A DNA stretch of 64,000 bases from contig NZ_FOFB01000019.1 in assembly GCF_900110645.1 (NCBI RefSeq), positions 1 through 64,000 on the forward strand. Direction: 5' to 3'. Below, piece by piece: positions 52,101 through 64,000 of the stretch. Numbering within the stretch: position 1 is the stretch's first letter; every line of letters begins with the position of its first letter. The notes under the pieces were generated by a model, which was not told the DNA's origin, searched no databases, and worked only from the letters and a program-made list of their open reading frames with translations. This DNA comes from Neolewinella agarilytica. Its GTDB lineage: Bacteria > Bacteroidota > Bacteroidia > Chitinophagales > Saprospiraceae. Made by a program: the position numbers and the translations under genes.

Positions 52101-52204
52101 TCTGCGTCGGCTTTTTCGGGCGCGGTCGCAGGTGCAGCGTCCGAACAACGGAGCAGGGTAAAAAGGCATAAAAGCGGGAGGAAACTTCTGATCGATACTG
52201 GCAT
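49193..52204 (-). CDS. Large FG-GAP/ASPIC-UnbV lipoprotein
   Basis: The 1,003-residue lipoprotein (MPVSIRSFLPLLCLFTLLRCSD, lipobox LLRC) holds two sets of FG-GAP/VCBS calcium-loop repeats (DLNGDGKTDLYF, DVNADGKLDLYL, DYDQDGDLDGLL, DLDNDGDPDFYV, DVNNDGHPDILT, DFNNDGWQDLHV, DLDDDGDLDLVV and later DLNGDGAEELIL, DLNGDGRPDILV, DYNGDGNTDLLL) with an ASPIC/UnbV domain between them (about 510-590, RLEGAGGNLAGIGARVEI). Such proteins are frequent next to SusC/D in marine Bacteroidota. Its stop overlaps the start of the haloperoxidase gene. A terminator upstream separates it from SusD2, so it has its own promoter or depends on read-through. Confidence 0.92.
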   Translation of the reverse strand: MPVSIRSFLPLLCLFTLLRCSDAAPATAPEKADAEMLFTLLTTSETGVDFENRLTEGPNTNILMYEYFYNGGGVAAGDLNGDGKTDLYFTANMAENKLYLNDGALSFRDVTTLSGAGGRPGPWKTGVTMADVNADGKLDLYLCYSGALPAAKRANQLFINQGNDPDGVPLFKDEAAAYGLASTAFSNQLYFFDYDQDGDLDGLLLNHNPKSLPILNPVKTKQLLGQPDPERGLRLYRNDGGKFRDVTEKAGINGSALSYGLGLAISDLDNDGDPDFYVSNDYEVPDYLYYNNGDGTFTDRLGQQMGHTSHFSMGSDIGDVNNDGHPDILTLDMLPADNRRSKLLMADDNRSKLDLNLANGFHHQTMRNMLQINRGDGSFAEIGRLAGVSMTDWSWSALLADFNNDGWQDLHVTNGYLKDYTNMDFIKYMEDFVAERGRLQRADLRGLLEKMPASDVNNYSFGNRGDGTFTDQTKAWGLARPSNSNGAVYADLDDDGDLDLVVSNLDQSAFIYRNNGKGNHYLKVRLEGAGGNLAGIGARVEIRAGGVTQTREQFPNRGYLSSVEPELHFGLGDAAQVQSLLVRWPDGAVQRLKNIEANQDIVLRRSEAMDRPEKKSIEPVFVEVKSPLDFKHKASAKRDFDGELLLPRAYTHTGPWLDENGRISNRELWRQVLAGGSPSVAVTGNEYVPASYPRLGKLSVSIDGKPLSELPESLEKIGKIKAAARADLNGDGAEELILAGEWTPVLIYEYVGGKLIDRTEKYLPDSPSGWYNALHLADLNGDGRPDILVGNQGLNNTFTASKARPVELHAADLDQNGSIDPILSYYDPADGKRYPDATRDELLGQLAGLRKRYPNYERYASQTLDEVFPSWPDETLHLRADRLETTLYLSQPDGTYGLAPLPAEVQYAPVHTITELDYNGDGNTDLLLCGNDSQEKQRWGKSDANAGILLRGNGAGGFEYVPQAESGFRLRGDVRSVVKMDDLLLFGIRGEKARAYQQQRTEF
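50471..50492 (-). repeat. Dispersed motif copy inside a gene
   Basis: TTGCACCTGCGCTGCGTCGCCC, read on the minus strand as GGGCGACGCAGCGCAGGTGCAA, codes for GDAAQVQ in the ASPIC domain of the large FG-GAP lipoprotein. Confidence 0.5.
52118..52137 (+). repeat. Dispersed motif copy inside a gene
   Basis: GGGCGCGGTCGCAGGTGCAG lies in the Ala/Pro-rich stretch right after the lipobox of the large FG-GAP lipoprotein. Confidence 0.5.
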
Positions 52205-52250
52205 GAATAGACTTGAGGGGCGGGCGTAATCCGCAGGTCCGCTAAAGTAA

Positions 52251-52286
52251 GAAAACCCGCCAGCTTCCAAAGAAGAAACTGGCGGG
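52251..52286 (-). terminator. Terminator of SusC/D pair 2
   Basis: Minus strand: CCCGCCAGTTTC pairs with GAAGCTGGCGGG across a short loop and is followed by TTTTC. It lies 62 bases after the SusD2 stop. Further small hairpins (CCGCTGAC/GTCAGCGG and GCCGGC) lie at 52292-52340. Confidence 0.8.
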
Positions 52287-52347
52287 CGGTACCGCTGACT
52301 TCCGTCAGCGGGTTCTGGTTTTGCCGGCTAACGCCGGCGGCGAAAAT

Positions 52348-54228
52348 TTAGTACCCGGGGTTCTGGATCAACAGCGAGTTCCGGTTAATCTCATCCCGGG
52401 AGATGGGCCGGTAGTACATCTTATTGACCCAGGTTCTCGTCTCGTTCTCCGTGTTTTCAACTACTGTGTACGTGTAGTCATAAACGTCGGTATCATAGCG
52501 ATACGGAGTATGAGGAGTAGCTCCGGGTTTGAGAGTCGCCCTGATGTCAATCGTCTGGATAATCCGACCCAGCGTCTCCGGTGCGATCAGCCAGCGACGG
52601 GCATCGTGGTAGCGATGCTCTTCGTAGGCGAGTTCCACGCGGCGCTCGTTGCGATAACGCTCGCGCAGAGCATCTCCGGAGTCGGTTACGGCGGGCATGC
52701 CTACGCGATAGCGGAGCCTGCTGAGCCACTCTCTGGCAACGTCTTCTTCACCCAGCTCAATGCTGGCTTCCACGTAATTGAGCACCGCCTCGGTGTAGCG
52801 AATAAAAGGCCAGGGAACGGTCTGTGCATTCGACTGATTGTCTGGTAAAGCGGGGTCCGGATCGATGAATTTCCGATGGTAATAATGCGTCCGGCTACCG
52901 TTCCAGTTCTCGATGGAAGATTCGCGGGTATCGACACCGTTGATCGTTCCGCCGGCACCGTCATCGTAGTAGCCCGTCTGGATCTGATCCACCATATCAA
53001 AGCTTCTGGAGGCAGGGGGACGGGGTTTCCAGCTTGCGCCGTCGTGCATAACGGAAGCATATAAACGTGGGTCACGGTTATCGTAGGGCGCAGCAGCATG
53101 CTCGGCGTTGTCCCAGTCGAAGTAGGAACCGTCCATCATTTCATAGTCATCCACCATTTGCTGAATGGGGGTATTACCCGCCCAGTTGTTGTAGCCGTTC
53201 GGCCCGTTATTGATACCATGGTGAATACCACCCAGTGGCCAGTTATCCTCAACGGTGTAAAGAGGGGTCTTGGTCCGTTCGAAGATCAACTCGACGGCAG
53301 CCGATGCATCCCCTACGGCACTACCACCCCCCATGGCGATGGAGACGTAGTTTTGCTTACCTTCTTCAGCACTTACCGGTCCGCTCAGGTCCAGTTTGTA
53401 GCCCGTGGCTGCATCCACGACGAGCTTGGCCGCGTCGCGGGCACGACGCCACTTGGCCGCACGGTCGCCGGAAGGGGAGGCAACCAGCTCTATGTTGGAA
53501 TAGCCGGAGAAAACACCCGTTACCAGATCAGATTGGTGCAGGTCCGACGCATCATAGAGCAGAACCCGTGATTTAAGTGCCTGAGCGGCCAGGTCAGTCG
53601 CCCGACCCGGCGTTACGGTTTTGCCGGCCAGCAAACGAGCCGCTTCATCCAGATCAGCGACAATGAAATCAACCGTTTCTGCCCAGGTACCTCGCTCAAC
53701 GGAATAGTCCTCGTCAAGGCCGTAAGGCCGGTCAATCAAAGGTACACCGCCATAGAAGCGGGCGAGCTGGTGGTAGTAGTAAGCCCGCAGGAAGTGCGCT
53801 TCGCCAAGAAGCCGGTCCCGCAGCACATCGTCGGTAAAGGTGGAAGTAGGCAGGCGGTCAATGGCTACGTTGGCCTGGCGGATAGCCAGGTACATCTGGT
53901 CCCATTGGTAGGTGGCGCTCATCCAGGCGGTGTTGGTCGCATCTTCCGTTCCTTCATTGAAGGGACGGATGTTCCGCCCGGCGTGGGTAAACATAGCTTC
54001 ATCGGTAAGAGAGGAAAGCCCCTGCTCTTCAAAGCCACCATATCCCAGGAAGGAGTAGACGTTAAAAATGAAGGCCTGAGCCAGCGGCCCGTCCGCCCAG
54101 GTTGCTTCGCTGGAAATGCTGTCCAGCGGCTCGGTGTTCAGGAAGTCTTCCTTACAGCCCGTAAGCAGCAGGAAGAACAGGGCCGAAGCAACGACACCCT
54201 TCCCCAGTATTTTAATGAATTTTTGCAT
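52348..54228 (-). CDS. SusD/RagB nutrient-binding lipoprotein, pair 2
   Basis: The 626-residue lipoprotein (lipobox LTGC, then KEDFLNTEPLD) has the SusD helical framework: GEAHFLRAYYYHQLARFYGGVPLI, DLAAQALKSRVLLY, IRYTEAVLNYVEASIELG and RYRNERRVELAYEEHRYHDARRW. It is longer than pair 1, mainly in the ligand-side loops, so a different glycan is likely. It follows susC2 by 14 bases, so the two are co-transcribed. The ATG at 54228 gives a good lipoprotein signal. Confidence 0.95.
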   Translation of the reverse strand: MQKFIKILGKGVVASALFFLLLTGCKEDFLNTEPLDSISSEATWADGPLAQAFIFNVYSFLGYGGFEEQGLSSLTDEAMFTHAGRNIRPFNEGTEDATNTAWMSATYQWDQMYLAIRQANVAIDRLPTSTFTDDVLRDRLLGEAHFLRAYYYHQLARFYGGVPLIDRPYGLDEDYSVERGTWAETVDFIVADLDEAARLLAGKTVTPGRATDLAAQALKSRVLLYDASDLHQSDLVTGVFSGYSNIELVASPSGDRAAKWRRARDAAKLVVDAATGYKLDLSGPVSAEEGKQNYVSIAMGGGSAVGDASAAVELIFERTKTPLYTVEDNWPLGGIHHGINNGPNGYNNWAGNTPIQQMVDDYEMMDGSYFDWDNAEHAAAPYDNRDPRLYASVMHDGASWKPRPPASRSFDMVDQIQTGYYDDGAGGTINGVDTRESSIENWNGSRTHYYHRKFIDPDPALPDNQSNAQTVPWPFIRYTEAVLNYVEASIELGEEDVAREWLSRLRYRVGMPAVTDSGDALRERYRNERRVELAYEEHRYHDARRWLIAPETLGRIIQTIDIRATLKPGATPHTPYRYDTDVYDYTYTVVENTENETRTWVNKMYYRPISRDEINRNSLLIQNPGY

Positions 54229-54242
54229 GATAAAATGATAGT

Positions 54243-57200
54243 TTAGAATGAAACATTTAAGCCCAGATTAATGATCCGGGTTTGGGGGTAATAAACACCG
54301 CTACCAGCGGTTGATTCGGGGTCAAAGAACTCAAGGCTGTCGAAAGTGACCAGGTTAAGTCCGTTCACGTAGGCCCGCAGGCTACCAATCCCGATTCGAT
54401 CCGTGATGTTGGTGGGAAGGGTGTACCCGACTTCGAGGTTCTTGAGTCGGATGTAGTCCTTGCTGAACTGGAAATAAGTATTCTGCCCATAGTTACCGCC
54501 CGTGTAATAAGTATCGCCACGGCTGGCCAGGCGCGGATGCTCCGAACTTGGGTTATCAATGCTCCAGCGGTTATCATGGCTCCATTTCAGGTAATTACCG
54601 ATATCACCGGATTCTGTCTGAACGCGCAGGCTGGCTCCGGTAGCTCCCTGTAAAAGAGCGGTAATGTCGAATCCTTTGTAGCTGGCCGTAAAGTTGGCGC
54701 CGAAGTTGAACGTCGGCGTACCGTTATCGTCAATGCGCACCCGGTCATCTCCATCAATTCTGCCGTCACCATTTACGTCCTCGAACTTCATGTCACCGGG
54801 AAGCAAACGAGCTGTCACAGCGCTGTAGTCCAACTCTTCGGCATCGATTTCTGCCTGATCGAGGAATACCCCGTCGGATTGGTACACCAGGAAAGCGCCA
54901 ATGGGCTTACCCTCCATGAGTTGATATTCAGGAGCTCCGGGAATTTCATCCATAAAGATGACCTTGTTTTTGGCGTAGCCACCATTGATACCAAAACGGA
55001 ACTGGAAGGGGTTACCCGCTTTACCGTTATAGCCCAGATTAAATTCGAAGCCTTTGTTTTCCACCTCTCCGGCGTTGACCGGAGGGAGCAGGCTGTTGAT
55101 GCCTGAAGAAGCAGGTGTAGAGCCTGTTTTCTGAATCAGGATCTGGTCGCGCCGGTTCACGAAGTACTCTACCGTAGCGTCAATCCGGTTATTGAACAAG
55201 ATAGCGTCTACCCCAAAGTTGAGGTTATTGGCCCGCTCCCAGGTGAAGCTGGGGTTAGCCAGCAATTCCTCCCGCAGGGTGGTTTCCACTACGCTGTTGA
55301 TCGGGTATTCCCCGAAGCCATAGGTAGACAGGTAGGCAAACTCCTGCAGCTGGTCGTTGAAGAACACCTGATCATTGCCCATTTGCCCGTAGCTGGCCCG
55401 TACTTTCAGGAAGTCGACACCGGAAACGTTGAAGAAGTCTTCATTGGTCACGTTCCAGCCGGCGAGTACACCGGGGAAAAAGCCGAAGCGATCTTGCTCG
55501 GGGAAGATGTAGGAGCCGTCATAACGGAAGATGAATTCCAACAGGTACTTCTCTTTATAGTCATACTGCGCCCGGCCGTAGTAACCGAGTCGGGCCCGTT
55601 CGTATCCGGAGCCTCCGGTTTCCTGTTGCAGAGAGCCACCTGCGAACAACTGATCAACGGCCGTAGAGATGTAGTTGCGGCGGAAGGCGAAGAAATTCTC
55701 CCCGGTAAAAGTCTCCCGCGTTACGCCGGCCATCAGGCCAATGGTATGATCACTACCGATACGGGTATCGTAGTTAATACGGGTAGAAAGGTTGGTATTG
55801 AGCGTAGAAGAGTTGCCCTGGGTTAAGCGGGGGTCCGTGAAGTTCGAGCGAACGGCAGGTTCCACTACCGGAGTCCCCTGAGCATCGCGGGTTACCCGAT
55901 CCCAGTAGTACAGTTCCCAGGGTGTTTCCCAGCGCTTTAACTTAGTATTGGAAAGGTCAGCAGCACCGGAAAAAGTAATTCCCAGCCCCTTGATCCAGGG
56001 GTTAGTAACGGTCACTGAGCCATTGGCCTGCAGATAGTCCGTTGGGCTTTCTTCGTAACCGGTTGCATTGGTCGTGATAACAATCGGGTTCTGGCCATTC
56101 TCAATGTCAGGCCCCGGTAAACCATTAGGCCAAACGGCAGGCTCCGTTGGGCGGCCACGCATGAGCATCCGGAAAATTGCGTTTGCATCCTGGGTTGGGT
56201 AGCGACGGTCTTCGCGGCGGGCGGTGAATCCAAGTTGAGTGGTTACGTAGGGACTAACGTCCGCATCCAGATTAAGGCGCAGGCTGTACTGCTTGTACTT
56301 GGTAGCGGTGTTCTTATAAAAGGCTTCCTGGTTAACGTGCCCTAAAGAAGCAAAATAGCGTACGGCAGAAGTCCCCCCACGTACGGAAAGGTTATGCTGG
56401 CTTTGAGGTGCCCATGTACGGAAAGCGTCACCGAACCAGTCCGTATCCGGGAATCCCCATGGGTCATCACCTGCGGCGTGCTGCCGCACGGCGTCCGGGC
56501 TGAAGTTAGCATTAACCGTGCCTACACCCGCCGTTGGTGAGTCGTAAGTTCCGGAAGTGCGGATAGCTTGTGAAGCGGCGGACCATTCATTGACGGGTAC
56601 CGTCTGATAAATCGGCAGCTCATTCATAATATTGGCGTACTCAACGGCGGAAGCCATCTCCGGCAGAACTGTCGGCTGAGACCAGCCCTGATTGAAGTCA
56701 TAGCTGATCGTAGGCTTGCCCGTCGTGCCCCGCTTTGTCGTTACCAGAATAGCTCCGTTGGCAGCACGGGCTCCGTAGATGGCCGCCGAGGCATCCTTCA
56801 GTACAGAGATGGACTCAATATCCTGCGGGCTCAGGCGAGCCAGGCCTCCGGCCCGGTCCGGGATACCGTCAATAACCACCAGCGGGCTACTGTTTCCGAG
56901 TGTGTTCTGCCCACGAATATTAATCAGGGCGTTATCATTACCCGGCTCACCGCTGGGCTGAATAACAACTACGCCGGGCAAACGGCCGGCCAGAGAAGCC
57001 CCCAGGTTTACGGAAGGGGACTGCCTAAGCGCTCCACCTTCCACCCCCACAACGGCCCCCGTTACGGTCGCTTTCTTTTGCTTGCCGTAGGCTACAACGA
57101 CGACTTCGTCGAGAATCTCACCGCCCGACATCTGCAGACTGTAGTTTGCATCAGGGCCAACGATTACCTCCTGTGAAGCATAGCCGGTGTATGAATAAAT

Positions 57201-57425
57201 CAGGACGTCGCCCTCTGAGGCCTGGAGGGTATAGTTGCCGTCGAAGTCAGTAACGGTTCCGCTCGAGGTTCCCTTAACTAAGACGCTGGCTCCTATGAGC
57301 GGATCTCCGGTATCAGCGTCCACCAGGGTACCGCTAATCGTAGATTGTGCAAAGGTGAATGCACTACATAATAATAGTGCTGCGAAGGCCAGCAGGCCCC
57401 GCAAACTTAAATGGGTGTGTTTCAT
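54243..57425 (-). CDS. SusC/RagA TonB-dependent transporter, pair 2
   Basis: This 1,060-residue transporter has signal peptide MKHTHLSLRGLLAFAALLLCSAFTFAQ, a carboxypeptidase-regulatory-like domain (about 28-105), a plug with LDEVVVVAYGKQKKATVTGAVVGV and LKDASAAIYGARAANGAILVTTKRG, and the barrel ending RIINLGLNVSF. The start is the ATG at 57425; an in-frame TTG lies two codons upstream. It imports oligosaccharides with SusD2. Its promoter is at 57559-57589, and it is divergent from the GH2 beta-galactosidase-like gene, forming the core of the utilisation locus. Confidence 0.95.
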   Translation of the reverse strand: MKHTHLSLRGLLAFAALLLCSAFTFAQSTISGTLVDADTGDPLIGASVLVKGTSSGTVTDFDGNYTLQASEGDVLIYSYTGYASQEVIVGPDANYSLQMSGGEILDEVVVVAYGKQKKATVTGAVVGVEGGALRQSPSVNLGASLAGRLPGVVVIQPSGEPGNDNALINIRGQNTLGNSSPLVVIDGIPDRAGGLARLSPQDIESISVLKDASAAIYGARAANGAILVTTKRGTTGKPTISYDFNQGWSQPTVLPEMASAVEYANIMNELPIYQTVPVNEWSAASQAIRTSGTYDSPTAGVGTVNANFSPDAVRQHAAGDDPWGFPDTDWFGDAFRTWAPQSQHNLSVRGGTSAVRYFASLGHVNQEAFYKNTATKYKQYSLRLNLDADVSPYVTTQLGFTARREDRRYPTQDANAIFRMLMRGRPTEPAVWPNGLPGPDIENGQNPIVITTNATGYEESPTDYLQANGSVTVTNPWIKGLGITFSGAADLSNTKLKRWETPWELYYWDRVTRDAQGTPVVEPAVRSNFTDPRLTQGNSSTLNTNLSTRINYDTRIGSDHTIGLMAGVTRETFTGENFFAFRRNYISTAVDQLFAGGSLQQETGGSGYERARLGYYGRAQYDYKEKYLLEFIFRYDGSYIFPEQDRFGFFPGVLAGWNVTNEDFFNVSGVDFLKVRASYGQMGNDQVFFNDQLQEFAYLSTYGFGEYPINSVVETTLREELLANPSFTWERANNLNFGVDAILFNNRIDATVEYFVNRRDQILIQKTGSTPASSGINSLLPPVNAGEVENKGFEFNLGYNGKAGNPFQFRFGINGGYAKNKVIFMDEIPGAPEYQLMEGKPIGAFLVYQSDGVFLDQAEIDAEELDYSAVTARLLPGDMKFEDVNGDGRIDGDDRVRIDDNGTPTFNFGANFTASYKGFDITALLQGATGASLRVQTESGDIGNYLKWSHDNRWSIDNPSSEHPRLASRGDTYYTGGNYGQNTYFQFSKDYIRLKNLEVGYTLPTNITDRIGIGSLRAYVNGLNLVTFDSLEFFDPESTAGSGVYYPQTRIINLGLNVSF

Positions 57426-57526
57426 GATCAACTTCTGAATGAATAAACTAGTGGTAAAATGCTGAGTCCATTTGGACTCAGGGATCGATTAAGCCTTATG
57501 TATTCAGATAGTCTTTTGGGGGGTAA

Positions 57527-60823
<3,297 letters not shown>

Positions 60824-60857
60824 CCGTCACCTGTTGGCAAGCTTAGCCGATGCTGCC

Positions 60858-63683
60858 TCAGAACTTAAACGTCAGCTCCATTAGCATGGGGTTATCGTCA
60901 TTGCCAAAGTAATTTTCAGCGTTTCCCTGAGGGCCCATCGTTTCTGGATGCTGAAACTTTGTGCCAATCGGAGCGATATTTTTGAGGAATGAAATATCTC
61001 CTGCCGGAAAATATGGAGACACTCGCTTTTTGGGATCACCACCGGCCTCGTGGGCTTTGGGGCTTAGCATACGGAAAAAGGTCTGGGGAGAATGACAAAA
61101 AACGGTAAAACCGTTGTTGTTCCTGCCCTCTACCTTTGCCCAGTACAAATTGGAAAAATACCCTTTAAACTCAGGGTATTCCATGCCTGCCTCCCCCGTA
61201 ACCGTGTTGTTATACTCATTTTCCCAGACCTGGAATCTGCTGCCCTTCATACGGTTTCGCCAGACCCGATAAGGGCCGTCACCAAGCCACTTTTTATGCT
61301 TTACGGCCGACTCCGGAAATGAAAAGCTGATCCCTTTTAAGTCTTCAGCGATCCTTTTTCCTTTAAACTCTACGTAAAGATTCAGCAGGCCATCGGGATA
61401 CACCGTCCACTGTACTCTGTCGGCACTTTTTTCTTTGACACTTGCCCAGGCTGGCGACTTATTGGTTTTTTCAAAGAGCGTTACAATTTCTATCTTCTCT
61501 TTCGATCCAGATACGGTAATGGTATCTACCTTATCCTGATGGCCTAAAATAGTGGGGCCGTCCCTTAAGGGGATCAGTTCATTGCCCTTCAGCACCTTGA
61601 GGAGCCTACCGTTTTCTCCGGAAAACGTATAGGTCATATTTCCGGCCTGCACAGTTATCCGGTCATTTTCAACGGATGACTCAAGCTTGTTTTCTTCGGT
61701 ACTGCCACCAGGCTGAGGTCTTACTTCCTCTGGTCTCATTACGGGATAGGACCAGGTGAAAATTTCGTTTCCGTTCTTATCGGTGGCGGTGAGGTGAAGC
61801 GCATGCGCCGATGTCCATCCGGCAGGTTTTTCAACGAAGAAAGATCCTTTTTCGCCTGGGTTTAAGGCAGGCAGATTAACCTTTCGCTGGTCTAATACAA
61901 GACCATCAACAGCATCGTCCGGCCCGCTAAACCTCATCCATTTGGCCGTCATCGTGCAGTTATCCAAAGAAGTGAAGTGATAACGGTTCTCCACCCGAAA
62001 AACGCCATTAAAATCTTCTCGGATAAAACGATCTTCAACGTAAACCGGAGACCAAATTTCCTTTATGGTGAAGAAACTGGCTTCCTTTTCACCGTAGGGC
62101 CCAACGATGCCATCGGCGGCGTGATTACCATCGGTATCAAGCACTCCGTTCTTATCGGTCCGTACTACGGCTTCGTCCGCAAAATCCCACAAAAAACCGC
62201 CAGCCACGGTTGGCATATTCCACATGAGTTTCCAGTAATCGTCCAGGCCCGCTCCGTGCCCTCCATCGTACAAGCCATGTAGAAACTCCGTCGGGAATAA
62301 TATGCGATCAGCAGAATAAGCATCATTGGCTAAAGCATGGTAGTTGAAATAATGCAAGGTATTCGTTTTCCTGAAGATGTTCCAGGGGTGAATCACTTCT
62401 CTCTGTTGAATATCCCATCGGGCATAGTCGTCGTCCAACTCCGTATTCCAACCGGTTTCGTTACCGTTGGCCCAAAGGATTATCGATGGATGGTTTACGT
62501 CCCGGATGACTGTTTCACGCACAATTTTCCGGCCGACCTCCGTATCCAGTTTTGGCTTATGCCAGGTACAAACCTCATCGATTACGAATAAGCCCAAAGA
62601 GTCACAAACATCCAGAAAATGAACATCAGGCGGATAATGAGACATCCGCACCGCGTTCATATTCATCTCTTTCATCATTTTCACATGCTCGATGCTCAAA
62701 GCTCTTGAGGTTGTTCTTCCGGACTCAGGATAGAAGGAGTGGCGATTCACCCCTTTTAATTTAATCCGGACATCATTCACGTAGATTCCGTCACTTTCCA
62801 GAACTTCTACTGTTCGAAAACCAATCCGCTGATCGACTTGGTGTACTATTGCTCCCCTGGTATCCAGCAAGTTGAACCTTAAGGTATAGAGCTTAGGCGA
62901 TTCCGGGTTCCAGGTCTTAACATCGGGCGCTTTTGCCTTAATGCTCCACTTATCCTGCTCTTTCATCAGGTTTTGCATCGAAACATTTCGAACCGGTGTT
63001 CCATCGAGCTCGTAAAGTTCCAGTTCTATACGTTCTGCTTTGTCTGATCTGATGTAGACATCAGCGTTGATGGAGCCATCCGCCTGCGCGTCTGTAGCTA
63101 CCCGGTCAATATGATCGGCGGGTAATCTTTCCAGATAGACTGGTCGGAAAATTCCTCCGAAAATCCAAAAATCCGCCTTACGCTCTGCGTGGTTGATGGA
63201 TTCGTTCGATGAAGCTTTATCCACTCTTACCTCAAGAGTATTTACACCATCATAATTAAGTAAGTCACTTATCGGGTATTTAAATTCATAGAAAGCCCCC
63301 TGGTGAACGGGGCCCGCCATCTTACCGTTTATTTTCACCTCAGCATCCGTCATAACGCCTTCGAAGACAATTCTTATCTCGTCTTTTCCCCATGAATCGG
63401 GAACCTGAAACTCGTATTTATACAGCCCATACTCGTTTAGGCGATCATCAAAATCATCATGACCATAGTTGTAGGCACCGAAGCCCTGCAGTTCCCAGCA
63501 AGATGGTACTTCGATGGTAGACCATTGTTTGCTGTTCATTCCTTCCGACACGAAAAAGTCCCAGGTGACCGTATTGTCTTTTCCTGTTCCGGACAGATAC
63601 AGTCGTTCCGTTCTGGGGGGAGCGTCTCCGTACAGGTTGAACGAACCCACAATCACTAACAGTAAGAAAATTACTCTGCTCAT
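60858..63683 (-). CDS. Glycoside hydrolase family 2, second enzyme
   Basis: The 941-residue protein has a probable signal peptide (MSRVIFLLLVIVGSFNLYGD) and GH2 sugar-binding, Ig-like and TIM-barrel domains: FVIDEVCTWHKPKLD, acid/base E409 in ANGNETGW, nucleophile E466 in LFPTEFLHG. A large C-terminal beta region follows (from about 650). The nucleophile context differs from LacZ (no [10 protein letters not shown]), and SHYPPDVHFLDVCDSLG shows the usual GH2 loop, so the substrate may be a different beta-linked sugar. It is convergent with the first GH2 gene, 34 bases apart. Confidence 0.92.
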   Translation of the reverse strand: MSRVIFLLLVIVGSFNLYGDAPPRTERLYLSGTGKDNTVTWDFFVSEGMNSKQWSTIEVPSCWELQGFGAYNYGHDDFDDRLNEYGLYKYEFQVPDSWGKDEIRIVFEGVMTDAEVKINGKMAGPVHQGAFYEFKYPISDLLNYDGVNTLEVRVDKASSNESINHAERKADFWIFGGIFRPVYLERLPADHIDRVATDAQADGSINADVYIRSDKAERIELELYELDGTPVRNVSMQNLMKEQDKWSIKAKAPDVKTWNPESPKLYTLRFNLLDTRGAIVHQVDQRIGFRTVEVLESDGIYVNDVRIKLKGVNRHSFYPESGRTTSRALSIEHVKMMKEMNMNAVRMSHYPPDVHFLDVCDSLGLFVIDEVCTWHKPKLDTEVGRKIVRETVIRDVNHPSIILWANGNETGWNTELDDDYARWDIQQREVIHPWNIFRKTNTLHYFNYHALANDAYSADRILFPTEFLHGLYDGGHGAGLDDYWKLMWNMPTVAGGFLWDFADEAVVRTDKNGVLDTDGNHAADGIVGPYGEKEASFFTIKEIWSPVYVEDRFIREDFNGVFRVENRYHFTSLDNCTMTAKWMRFSGPDDAVDGLVLDQRKVNLPALNPGEKGSFFVEKPAGWTSAHALHLTATDKNGNEIFTWSYPVMRPEEVRPQPGGSTEENKLESSVENDRITVQAGNMTYTFSGENGRLLKVLKGNELIPLRDGPTILGHQDKVDTITVSGSKEKIEIVTLFEKTNKSPAWASVKEKSADRVQWTVYPDGLLNLYVEFKGKRIAEDLKGISFSFPESAVKHKKWLGDGPYRVWRNRMKGSRFQVWENEYNNTVTGEAGMEYPEFKGYFSNLYWAKVEGRNNNGFTVFCHSPQTFFRMLSPKAHEAGGDPKKRVSPYFPAGDISFLKNIAPIGTKFQHPETMGPQGNAENYFGNDDNPMLMELTFKF

Positions 63684-63879
63684 ATCCGAAGTTGTTTCAG
63701 CCAGGTTGCTTGTTTCTTAGCACACATTCTACTCGTGAATTGAAATTGTACCTGGCTGTAGCCTGAGTATAGTCCGGCTGAAAAATTATTTTAGCCCGTA
63801 TGCTGGCAGCTAAGCTAGTTTCAAGACCAGCCAGAGTGAAATTTTACATAGATTGTTGTACAGAAATAACTATTACTAC

Positions 63880-64000
63880 ATGTCTCCCTCTTTCCTGGCC
63901 ACCTGTTTTGCCCTTATCGTCGGTCTCACCATTGAGCTGTTCTCCCGGGCAGCGGGCAAAAGTGACTGGCGGCTTTGGGCGGGAATATTCGTTTATGCCC
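63880..64000 (+). CDS. Partial membrane protein, right edge
   Basis: A frame opens with ATG at 63880 and runs off the window: MSPSFLATCFALIVGLTIEL, then a charged turn and another hydrophobic stretch. Only 40 residues are visible. The upstream 196 bases hold nothing recognised. The family is unknown. Confidence 0.45.
   Translation, partial: MSPSFLATCFALIVGLTIELFSRAAGKSDWRLWAGIFVYA

Overview
The window comes from a Bacteroidota chromosome, most likely of the Saprospiria/Lewinella type. The signs are promoters of the Bacteroidota form (TTG, 19-21 bases, TAnnTTTG) before rplU, rpmE, lysC and a susC; two SusC/SusD pairs; type IX secretion membrane proteins (PorP/SprF-like and PorV/PorQ-like) with cargo carrying the C-terminal sorting domain; the GlmU-like alternative nucleotidyltransferase; a type II glutamine synthetase; and almost no Shine-Dalgarno sequences. 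I found no tRNA, rRNA or CRISPR array. Two tandem strong promoters at the left edge point out of the window and may serve an rRNA or other highly expressed operon.

Layout. 0.5-5.2 kb (minus strand): a nitrogen-assimilation cluster, glnK, amt, a beta-barrel porin and glnA, with related stem-loops directly after the amt and glnA stops. 5.4-16.5 kb: mixed housekeeping and secreted genes, namely a helical repeat protein, a Reeler-like T9SS cargo protein, PEBP, PorP/SprF plus thioredoxin, an NlpC/P60-fold protein that lacks its nucleophile, DinB plus GNAT, NIPSNAP, a lipoprotein and an M64 peptidase. 16.6-17.9 kb: rplU-rpmA, where rpmA carries a long extension with an apparent frameshift. 18-28.5 kb: a DUF1553/DUF1501 pair, a DEAD-box helicase with a long leader, and a PA14 lipoprotein with a PQQ-type beta-propeller/cupredoxin protein. 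29-35.8 kb: ssb, a GlmU-like enzyme, rpmE, DinB, lysC, a four-helix-bundle (S23) gene between inverted repeats, a PorV-like protein and ftsE.

36-64 kb is accessory: a beta-lactamase-fold hydrolase, an AraC regulator, SusC/D pair 1, a CRTAC1-like FG-GAP protein, a vanadium-haloperoxidase-like PAP2 lipoprotein overlapping a large FG-GAP/ASPIC lipoprotein, SusC/D pair 2, and two glycoside hydrolase family 2 enzymes. I read 40-64 kb as one or two polysaccharide or glycoconjugate utilisation loci in which SusC/D import oligosaccharides and the GH2 enzymes trim galactosides.

The least expected features lie between and across genes: a dispersed motif of about 20 bp (GGGCGCGnACGCAGGTGCAA, about 15 copies in both orientations, once forming part of the lysC promoter); a second dispersed family around RYGCGGTAGCYWAC with CTA-rich tails that brackets the S23 gene; an insertion-like 115-bp element at the start of the haloperoxidase gene; and a frameshift in the helix-hairpin-helix tail of L27.
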